Source of the DNA: Christensenellaceae bacterium
Lineage (GTDB): Bacteria > Bacillota > Clostridia > Christensenellales > UBA1750
Reading direction: 5' to 3'
DNA length: 10,085 bases
Assembly: GCA_031287285.1 (NCBI GenBank)
Contig: JAITTC010000163.1
Coordinates: 1-10,085, forward strand
Shown: positions 1 to 5,142 of the stretch, piece after piece
Numbering within the stretch: position 1 is the stretch's first letter
Layout of the letters: each line of letters begins with the position of its first letter
Notes under the pieces: generated by a model
Told to the model about the DNA's origin: nothing
What the model saw: only the letters and a program-made list of their open reading frames with translations
The model's database searches: none
Program-made: the position numbers and the translations under genes

Positions 1-22
1 CGGGCATCCCCCACGCGGAAGG

Positions 23-33
23 CCTCCCCCCTT
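23..33 (-). promoter_or_regulatory. Possible ribosome binding site of a minus-strand gene continuing past the left edge
   Basis: On the minus strand the sequence reads AAGGGGGGAGG, a purine-rich Shine-Dalgarno-like stretch, followed after 8 nt by a GTG at 14-12. A further gene could therefore start here and run off the left edge, downstream of the UroD-family gene and possibly in the same transcript. Only 14 nt of it would lie in the window, so no product can be named. No clear terminator is visible between 34 and 85. Confidence 0.3.
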
Positions 34-85
34 AAACAACAGCCGGCTCGCGATCCGCCCCCCCGGACTCTGGGCGATTTTAAAG

Positions 86-1081
86 TCAGCCAAGGGCGAT
101 GGCCTTGTTGCGCACGAAATCGAAGCGCTCGCGGCCAAGATCTGGGGGGACGGTGCAGTCCGCACCGAGGATAACGCCAATTTTGCCAGCGGTCGAGAGG
201 ATTTGCTCTACCTCTTTTTCGATCTCTGCCTTCGTCCCCTTATGAAGGAGCTTCCCCGCGCGATTATCGAACCCGCCGATGACCGCCTTGCCGCCAAAGA
301 GCTGTTTGCCCTCGACCAAGGAAACCCCCTCGATGGCCGTAGCCCAGTTAACTGCCTTCGCATCGTAGTCCTTCCAGATGCTCAGATCGTTTTTATTATC
401 TCCATATCCGCAGCAATGCAGGATGTTATACGGCGTAAGGGCATTTGCAGCGGCGAGAACCGCCTTGTCACTCGGCGCGATGAACTCGAAGTAATCAGCT
501 GCCGAAATGCGATTTTCGGGGTTTTGCACGCTCAAATAGATCCCATCGGCCCCGCCTTCCTCGACCACGAGCTTAGCTAGCAGAGCCAGATCCTCGGCGA
601 TGACGCCAGCTGCAAAGGCCACGGCCGCCTTATCTTCGTTCCAGATGCGGAAGAAAGGCTCGTAGCCGATATTGATGCGCAGGATATTTGCAGGGGCGAA
701 GATATTATAGAAGCAGCAGGCGCCGTCGAGCTTTTGGGCCACGCTCTTGACGATCTTGACCTGATCCTGAATCCAGGGGTGATCGGCGCCGATGGGCTTA
801 AAGCGATAGAGATCCGCAGCGGTTTGGGGCTCGATTTCGCTCACCCTTGGGTAAAGAAAATACCCATCAGACATGATCTTGACGAAGTCTGGGTCAAAGT
901 CCTCGATGTATTTTTGATGCGAGTGAATATTTTGCTCTAGAAGTCGGAGTTCAGGGTGCGTCAGCGCCTGGCTTAACTCCTCTTCACCGAGAAAATGGAA
1001 CCAGAAACCCACGGGAACTCGATCTACGGTTTGGTTGTTAAAGGCCTTGAGCACGCGCTCGCGCTTCGTCATAGCGTTCAT
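86..1081 (-). CDS. Uroporphyrinogen decarboxylase (URO-D) family protein, MtaA/CmuA-like
   Basis: This 331-residue cytoplasmic protein belongs to the URO-D TIM-barrel superfamily. The N-terminus (TKRERVLKAFNNQTVDRVPV, residues 5-24) is the usual opening of the family. It lacks the RQAGR motif that follows in true HemE, so haem synthesis is unlikely. It carries H222-C-C224-G and a late Cys in GADC309, which match the His-x-Cys...Cys zinc site of MtaA-type methylcobamide:thiol methyltransferases. Zinc-dependent methyl transfer or a related cobamide reaction is therefore inferred. No corrinoid protein or MtaB/MtbB-like partner is in the window, so the substrate is unknown. The start is supported by AAGGAG 9 nt upstream of the first ATG; a second ATG at residue 4 is spaced less well. 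It lies 66 nt downstream of the XRE regulator gene and is probably co-transcribed with it. The family is clear; the exact function is not. Confidence 0.85.
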   Translation of the reverse strand: MNAMTKRERVLKAFNNQTVDRVPVGFWFHFLGEEELSQALTHPELRLLEQNIHSHQKYIEDFDPDFVKIMSDGYFLYPRVSEIEPQTAADLYRFKPIGADHPWIQDQVKIVKSVAQKLDGACCFYNIFAPANILRINIGYEPFFRIWNEDKAAVAFAAGVIAEDLALLAKLVVEEGGADGIYLSVQNPENRISAADYFEFIAPSDKAVLAAANALTPYNILHCCGYGDNKNDLSIWKDYDAKAVNWATAIEGVSLVEGKQLFGGKAVIGGFDNRAGKLLHKGTKAEIEKEVEQILSTAGKIGVILGADCTVPPDLGRERFDFVRNKAIALG

Positions 1082-1100
1082 ATTGAACCACTCCTTGTCT

Positions 1101-1125
1101 AATCCTTTGCAGTAATAAAAGGATT
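1101..1125 (-). promoter_or_regulatory. Perfect 8-bp inverted repeat before the UroD-family ribosome binding site
   Basis: AATCCTTT (1101-1108) and AAAGGATT (1118-1125) are perfect inverted repeats around a 9-nt loop. The element lies between the XRE gene and the UroD-family gene, ending about 5 nt before AAGGAG. No T-run follows on the minus strand, so it is not an intrinsic terminator. It could be an operator or an RNA hairpin. The CCTT arm is also complementary to the nearby AAGG of the Shine-Dalgarno, so an alternative pairing could mask the site. The role is inferred. Confidence 0.4.
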
Positions 1126-1147
1126 CGGCAAGGGTGCGATGTTTCCT

Positions 1148-1369
1148 TCATTTTTTAGCTGAAAAACCAAGAAAATAATCCGTAGAAACCTTATAGAATC
1201 TGCAGAGCGTGACCAGATGGCGAAGCGGCAGTTCGTTTACGCCGCGCTCATAGCGAGCATACATCGTTTGGGAAGTACCCAGCAAGCGCGCAACCTGAGC
1301 CTGGGTCATATCATGGTCCTCACGAAGGTCGCGCATTCGCTTGAGGTAGTCGAGAGCGTCCAGTCGCAT
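1148..1369 (-). CDS. Small XRE-family helix-turn-helix transcriptional regulator
   Basis: This is a 73-residue DNA-binding protein consisting almost only of a Cro/C1-type HTH. Helices 2-3 span about residues 22-43 (TQAQVARLLGTSQTMYARYE), followed by ERGVNELPLRHLVTLCRFYKVSTDYFLG, the classic end of a Xre domain. There is no ligand-binding or peptidase domain. The longer reading from GTG at 1381 is disfavoured because that GTG lies inside the Shine-Dalgarno-like run AAGGTGGGGGG; ATG at 1369 has that run at suitable distance. The gene ends 66 nt before the UroD-family gene, so it may regulate itself and that gene. An inverted repeat at 1438-1453 is a candidate operator. Its target and signal cannot be read from the sequence. 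Confidence 0.85.
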   Translation of the reverse strand: MRLDALDYLKRMRDLREDHDMTQAQVARLLGTSQTMYARYERGVNELPLRHLVTLCRFYKVSTDYFLGFSAKK

Positions 1370-1404
1370 GGTTCCCCCCACCTTAAGAAAGATTGTCGCC
1401 TTCT

Positions 1405-1457
1405 ATTTTAGGGAGGAAAGGCCGTTTTTATGAGAAAAGTAAAGATATTTACTGCAA
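1405..1457 (-). promoter_or_regulatory. Candidate promoter region and operator of the XRE regulator gene
   Basis: Upstream of the XRE gene the minus strand has a TAAAAT -10-like hexamer (1410-1405), about 35 nt from the ATG, without a convincing -35 box. A second weak pairing is TTGCAG (1457-1452) with CATAAA (1432-1427) at 19 nt spacing. A perfect inverted repeat, AGTAAA-GATA-TTTACT, occupies 1438-1453 between these last two elements. That position suits autorepression by a small Xre dimer. Neither hexamer pair is strong, so the exact start point is uncertain. Confidence 0.3.
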
Positions 1458-1520
1458 TGAAGAATTGCTCGCCTATTCTCGCCCATTTAGGATGAAGTTT
1501 TAACGGCAAAAGCCAAAAAA

Positions 1521-1570
1521 GCGAAAAATCAAAGAAGCGCCGCTTCCCAGGTCTGGGGAGCGGCGCGTTT
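1521..1570 (-). terminator. Intrinsic terminator of the RraA-like gene
   Basis: A long GC-rich hairpin has arms at 1537-1550 and 1553-1566, with 13 of 14 positions complementary. On the minus strand it is followed by T-rich sequence (TTCTTTGATTTTT, 1536-1524). It begins 24 nt after the stop codon of the RraA-like gene. The plus strand also has GTTTTT after the stem, so it may work in both directions. It separates this gene from the XRE/UroD-family pair. Confidence 0.85.
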
Positions 1571-1590
1571 TTGCAAGAGCAGCTCGTGGA

Positions 1591-2520
1591 TTAAATGACG
1601 ACGTAATCGCCATTGTTCTTGGCGGCGGAATTCTCGGACCACCATTTCTCGATGCGCTCGCGATCCTCGTCGAAGTTGAGGTATTGGAAGTTCTGCGTGC
1701 TCGGCGCGGTCTTGAACCAGTTGAGGAAGTCTTCGAAAATATCCTTGCGCCAGACGGAGTGCACCTCATGGATGCGATAGGTGCCTTCGTCGAGGCGTTG
1801 GAAGCAGAATTCATCCTTGAAGTGGGTCTTCTCGCCCTCGGCGACGACTTCTTCCGCGATGTGCGGCGGGATGAACAGCACGCCTTGGGCGGTGGCATAG
1901 ACCACGTCGCCCGGCAGGCAGGTGGCATCGCCCACGCGCACGGGACCGTTGACGGTGGAAAGGGTCACGTCACGGATGCCGGAAGCATCGTCGTCGACAT
2001 AATAGATCTGCAAGTCGTCAAGCTCGCGAATCTGGCCTACGTCGCGGATGCCGCCCCAGACGACCAGCCCGCCGCCCTTGGTGTTGTAGGCCACAGCTTT
2101 AGCGAGGTTGCCGCCTACGAAGGTGCCCTCTTTAATCTTGCCGTAAAGATCGATTACGCCCACGTCGCCAGGCTGCAGGGCATCGACCACCCACTGGTTC
2201 TGGCCCGCTTTATAGCCCATCTTCGTGCCGTAATCCATGACGAGCTGGTTAAGATCCTGACGCGCGGGCAGCATGGCGCAGGTATAGGCGCGGCCAACCA
2301 AGATCTCTTTTTCGGGCTGCATATGGGTGCGCTTGAGGCCCATCTGATAGGTCTTTGGGAAGCCGTATTTCATGTTCATCGGGTCCCAGGCCTCTTCCAG
2401 AATAATGTGGCGGAAGCGCTCCAAAATCGCGTCGGATACCGTGGGGCGGCCGTCTTCAAAACGTTCGCCCTTCCACAGCGGAGTTAGGGCGATGACTTGT
2501 TCCTTCGTGTAGAAATTCAT
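1591..2520 (-). CDS. RraA-like / HMG aldolase-like family protein
   Basis: This 309-residue cytoplasmic protein carries the RraA-like fold. Members of the family include class II 4-hydroxy-4-methyl-2-oxoglutarate aldolases, oxaloacetate decarboxylases and RNase E inhibitors. The signature region is residues 132-160, GTFVGGNLA followed by GLVVWGGIRD, with R159-D160 as the substrate/metal pair. In family members I recall, the first block reads GDNL and its Asp completes D-x20-R-D; here it reads G136-G137-N138 with one extra residue, so this Asp is missing or shifted. The core is larger than the ~160-residue minimal RraA, with an N-terminal extension (about 1-70) and a C-terminal tail rich in Trp and acidic residues (about 235-309). 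The start is backed by GGGAGG 8 nt upstream. The gene has its own promoter and terminator. Action on a keto acid from the imported compound is inference. An RNase-inhibitor role is unlikely given the context. Confidence 0.8.
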   Translation of the reverse strand: MNFYTKEQVIALTPLWKGERFEDGRPTVSDAILERFRHIILEEAWDPMNMKYGFPKTYQMGLKRTHMQPEKEILVGRAYTCAMLPARQDLNQLVMDYGTKMGYKAGQNQWVVDALQPGDVGVIDLYGKIKEGTFVGGNLAKAVAYNTKGGGLVVWGGIRDVGQIRELDDLQIYYVDDDASGIRDVTLSTVNGPVRVGDATCLPGDVVYATAQGVLFIPPHIAEEVVAEGEKTHFKDEFCFQRLDEGTYRIHEVHSVWRKDIFEDFLNWFKTAPSTQNFQYLNFDEDRERIEKWWSENSAAKNNGDYVVI

Positions 2521-2543
2521 GGTCTTTGCCTCCCTGTTTATTC

Positions 2544-2562
2544 AGCGGATGCGAAATCCGCT
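2544..2562 (-). promoter_or_regulatory. Short hairpin in the leader of the RraA-like gene
   Basis: AGCGGAT (2544-2550) and ATCCGCT (2556-2562) form a perfect 7-bp stem with a 5-nt loop. It lies between the predicted transcription start and the ribosome binding site of the RraA-like gene. It may stabilise the transcript or bind a regulator. There is no T-run to suggest termination. Confidence 0.35.
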
Positions 2563-2574
2563 CATATTGCTTTC

Positions 2575-2603
2575 ATCATAGACCACTTTTTCTGAAAAAG
2601 CAA
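2575..2603 (-). promoter_or_regulatory. Sigma-A-type promoter for the RraA-like gene
   Basis: On the minus strand TTGCTT (2603-2598) is followed by 17 nt and TATGAT (2580-2575). Both boxes are close to consensus with ideal spacing. Transcription would start near 2568, giving a leader of about 48 nt. The spacer contains a small inverted repeat, CTTTTT-CTG-AAAAAG (2586-2600), which could be an operator. It indicates that the gene can be expressed independently of the permeases. Confidence 0.65.
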
Positions 2604-2729
2604 CCTTTGTAAAAAGATTTGCCCTTCCAATTTCGCCAGGTGAAATCGGGAAAAATTTACTTGGAAGCGCTGACTCAGCTTGGATGAACGCGGAACTTCG
2701 CGGCGGCTTGCCGGCACTCGCCCTATCGA

Positions 2730-3677
2730 TCATCCCTTGACGGCGCCAAGGGTCATGCCCTTGACGAAGAACCTCTGCAAGAAGGGATAAATGCAGGCGA
2801 TGGGCACAACAGAAACGACCGTCATGGCAGCGCGGATGGTCTGCGTCGTTACGCGGCCGCCGCTGCTGTTTTGGTCCATCAGCGCCTCGGAAGCGTCGCT
2901 GGAAACCATGGAATTGGCCGTGTCGAGCACCTTCTTCAGCTCATACTGCAGGGTGCTCAGGCCCTTGTTGGACGAGCAGTAGAGCATGGTGTCAAACCAC
3001 TGATTCCACTGGTTTACGGCAACAAACAGCGAAATGGTCGCGATCACGGGCATCGATAGCGGGAAGATGATCGTGAACAGGATGCGATACTCGCTTGCGC
3101 CGTCGATTTTGGCCGATTCGGTGAGCTCAAAGGGGATTCCGTCGATGAACGATCGCATGACCAGCACATTGAAAGGCGAGATCGCGGTTGGGAGCACATA
3201 CACCAGGAAGTTGTTCGTCAGCCCATAGGCTCTGTAGGTAAGGAAGGTGGGAATCAAACCGCCGGAAACGTACATGGTCAGCAGAACCAGCTTTGTAATG
3301 AATCCGCGGAGGACATAGTCCCTTCTGGTCATGACGAAGGCCAGCATCATCGAAAGCGGCACGCTGATTCCCGTTCCAACCGCCGCGCGAAGAGCCGAAA
3401 TCATGGCAGCGTGCGGGATTGCGGAGGTTTTAATCAGGATCGTTTCATAGCTTTTTAAGGAAAGCACGCGGGGCCAGAGATAGATTCCGCCGCGAACCGC
3501 GTCCACCGAGTCGTTAAGCGACACGGCCACGGTGTTGAGGAATGGATAGAGCGTAACCACGCACACAAAAACCATAACGAGGGTATTTACCGTATCGAAA
3601 ATGGCATTTTCAGTGCGGGCAGAGAGCCTGCCCAGCTTTTGCCTGCCCTGCCCGTTGGAAGATAGCTTTGTCGTCAT
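2730..3677 (-). CDS. Carbohydrate ABC transporter permease, YtcP/LplC (CUT1) type
   Basis: This 315-residue integral membrane protein is the second permease of the importer. Hydrophobic segments lie at about 30-50, 95-115, 128-145, 158-177, 200-222 and 283-300. The cytoplasmic EAA loop that contacts the ATPase is at about 184-206 (ELTESAKIDGASEYR ... P). The C-terminus FFVKGMTLGAVKG is typical of the LplC/YtcP group. An in-frame extension to 3746 overlaps the upstream permease. ATG at 3677 is preferred because AAGGGGG precedes it by 8 nt, leaving a 19-nt gap to the preceding gene. It follows the first permease in one operon and should pair with the solute-binding protein on the other strand. 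The substrate is not determined; related systems carry oligosaccharides or uronate-containing glycans. No terminator is visible directly after the stop. Confidence 0.92.
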   Translation of the reverse strand: MTTKLSSNGQGRQKLGRLSARTENAIFDTVNTLVMVFVCVVTLYPFLNTVAVSLNDSVDAVRGGIYLWPRVLSLKSYETILIKTSAIPHAAMISALRAAVGTGISVPLSMMLAFVMTRRDYVLRGFITKLVLLTMYVSGGLIPTFLTYRAYGLTNNFLVYVLPTAISPFNVLVMRSFIDGIPFELTESAKIDGASEYRILFTIIFPLSMPVIATISLFVAVNQWNQWFDTMLYCSSNKGLSTLQYELKKVLDTANSMVSSDASEALMDQNSSGGRVTTQTIRAAMTVVSVVPIACIYPFLQRFFVKGMTLGAVKG

Positions 3678-3696
3678 TTTCTTTTCCCCCTTTCCC

Positions 3697-4662
3697 TCAC
3701 ATGATGCCTTCGCCGTCGAGGAACTTCGCGAAGAAGTTGCACCCAACGATCAGGATAATGGAGATGAGGGAATTAAAAATGCTCATGGACGAGCCCATGG
3801 AGTACATGGAAAACTTCATGGCGAATTCGTAGATGAAGATCTCTAATGTGGTGCCAACTTGGGTGGTGGAGGGCGTTTTGAGCAGATAAACCTGCTCGAA
3901 GCCAACCGATAGAAGCCTGCCGATGGAAAGCACGAGCAGAATTTTAATGGTGGGCGCGATGGATGGCAGGGTAATGGCCAAGATCTTTCGAACCCGGCTG
4001 GCGCCGTCGATATCGGCGGATTCATACAGCGCGGGGTCGATGGCCGTCATGGCCGCAAGGTAGACGATGGCCCCATAGCCCGAGTTCTTCCACACTTCGC
4101 TGAGCGCCACCATAACCCAGAATAGACTGGGTTCCCCCATAAACGAAATCGGCGACTTTGCGAGCCCCAAACCCACGAAGAGCACGTTGACGATGCCCCC
4201 CTCGGGGGAAAATGTGACGAAGAATAGATTCGCCGCCACGACCCAGGAAACAAAGTGGGGCAAGTAGCTGATGGTCTGCACCGTGCGCTTAAACCAGGTC
4301 ACCCTGATTTCATTGAGAAGCACGGCTAAAAGCAAGGTGAACAAATAAGAAAAGACGATTTTCAGCGCACCGATCGCAAGGGTGTTGCGCAAAGCCCTCG
4401 TAAACCTAGGGTCGTTGAAAAGATCAACGAAGTTCTTCATGCCAACCCATTGCTGCTGAAAAAAACTGATTTTGGTGGAGGGCTTATAGTTCTGGAAGGC
4501 GATGAGCCAGCCCCAAAGGGGCACATACGAGAATAAAATGATGAGAACGATCGACAGCGAAAGCACGACGAGCTGGCGTTGACGCCATAGGGAACGCAAA
4601 AAACTCGAGCCTCCACCGCGTTTAGATGAAGGGTCCTGCACAGCCTTTGTTTGCGCAGTCAT
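3697..4662 (-). CDS. Carbohydrate ABC transporter permease, LplB/YteP (CUT1) type
   Basis: This 321-residue integral membrane protein is the first permease of the importer. A cytoplasmic basic N-terminus (about 1-30) leads into TM1 (about 31-53), followed by the family block LIAFQNYKP (53-61). Further segments lie at about 95-117, 135-152, 180-204, 236-256 and 293-312. The EAA loop is at about 213-233 (YESADIDGASRVRKIL ... LP). The C-terminal FFAKFLDGEGIM is usual for LplB-like proteins. The reading frame extends to an ATG at 4707, which has no ribosome binding site. ATG at 4662 is chosen because AAGGGGGG lies 10 nt upstream. It is the first gene of the permease operon, about 115 nt downstream of a strong promoter. 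It would form a heterodimer with the next gene's product and need an external ATPase. Confidence 0.92.
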   Translation of the reverse strand: MTAQTKAVQDPSSKRGGGSSFLRSLWRQRQLVVLSLSIVLIILFSYVPLWGWLIAFQNYKPSTKISFFQQQWVGMKNFVDLFNDPRFTRALRNTLAIGALKIVFSYLFTLLLAVLLNEIRVTWFKRTVQTISYLPHFVSWVVAANLFFVTFSPEGGIVNVLFVGLGLAKSPISFMGEPSLFWVMVALSEVWKNSGYGAIVYLAAMTAIDPALYESADIDGASRVRKILAITLPSIAPTIKILLVLSIGRLLSVGFEQVYLLKTPSTTQVGTTLEIFIYEFAMKFSMYSMGSSMSIFNSLISIILIVGCNFFAKFLDGEGIM

Positions 4663-4759
4663 ACAGCGATATCCCCCCTTTTCTGATTGCCTGCTAAAGA
4701 ATTGCATAGCCCAGATGAGCGAACTACCCGAGCTTCAAAGATATGCAACGCTTCTTGAA

Positions 4760-4840
4760 TGAACGTTAAAACCACACAGTTCATACTATAATTATTTAAC
4801 AACCCGAAAACAACAAGAAATTTTTGCAATATTGTATACA
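4760..4840 (-). promoter_or_regulatory. Permease operon promoter module (TGTATACA, -35/-10, TTAACGTTCA)
   Basis: On the minus strand a TGTATACA palindrome (4840-4833) precedes TTGTTT (4813-4808), a 17-nt spacer and TATAGT (4790-4785), then TTAACGTTCA (4769-4760). The -35 and -10 boxes form a good sigma-A promoter with a start near 4778. The palindrome is centred near -58. TTGTATACAA-like palindromes are bound by FadR-subfamily GntR regulators in other bacteria, for example B. subtilis GntR. Which protein binds here is unknown. The whole module is repeated at 4977-5057 on the other strand. Confidence 0.7.
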
Positions 4841-4976
4841 TCGCCGAATTCTTAAGGTGAGAGCTTCATAGTGGACTATGCCATGAAAAGCCAGCAACTG
4901 CGCATAAATTCGGGTTCGCTTCGCCTTGAATTCCCCAATATATGCTTGCTAGCGCGCTCGAATCACCGACTTTCAC
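4841..4976. other. Central part of the divergent intergenic region, no gene
   Basis: These 136 nt lie between the two divergent promoter modules. I see no ribosome binding site with a plausible gene, no terminator and no strong repeat. The open frame that starts at 4871 on the plus strand runs through the promoter and into the next gene's start; its product resembles no protein family I know, so it is not accepted as a gene. Confidence 0.6.
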
Positions 4977-5057
4977 TGTATACAACTTTGTTAATTTTTC
5001 CTCTTGTTTTTTATTTGTTAAGCGATTACAGTATGAGTGAGGAAATCTTAACGTTCA
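4977..5057 (+). promoter_or_regulatory. Binding-protein promoter module, copy of the permease promoter
   Basis: TGTATACA (4977-4984) precedes TTGTTT (5004-5009), a 17-nt spacer and TACAGT (5027-5032), then TTAACGTTCA (5048-5057). The predicted start is near 5039, about 104 nt before the gene. Aligned without gaps to the opposing module, I count 56 of 81 identical positions, with every functional block at the same distance. An additional TGTATAC occurs at 5066-5072 in the leader. Confidence 0.7.
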
Positions 5058-5093
5058 CAAAAAGCTGTATACCCTCTAATGTGAACGATTCAC
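5052..5093 (+). promoter_or_regulatory. Inverted repeats in the leader of the binding-protein gene
   Basis: CGTTCACA (5052-5059) and TGTGAACG (5080-5087) are perfect 8-bp inverted repeats 20 nt apart. The right arm also belongs to a second palindrome, GTGAA-CGA-TTCAC (5081-5093). The left arm overlaps the conserved TTAACGTTCA. The elements lie downstream of the predicted start site, so they may be a repressor operator or an RNA stem in the leader. No T-run follows, so termination is unlikely. Confidence 0.4.
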
Positions 5094-5142
5094 CCGGGCT
5101 GCGCGTGCGAATGCGCGGCGACAAATTCAAGGAGGATGTGCT

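Noticed and set aside
1684..2487. Long plus-strand open frame (267 codons) antisense to the RraA-like gene
   Set aside because: It is the reverse of a clear family protein with a good ribosome binding site. Its own product is an Ala/Val/Asp-rich sequence with no recognisable domain, as expected from GC-rich codon use.
2542..2733. Minus-strand open frame of 63 codons between the second permease and the RraA-like gene
   Set aside because: It spans the promoter of the RraA-like gene and has no proper ribosome binding site; the composition looks non-coding.
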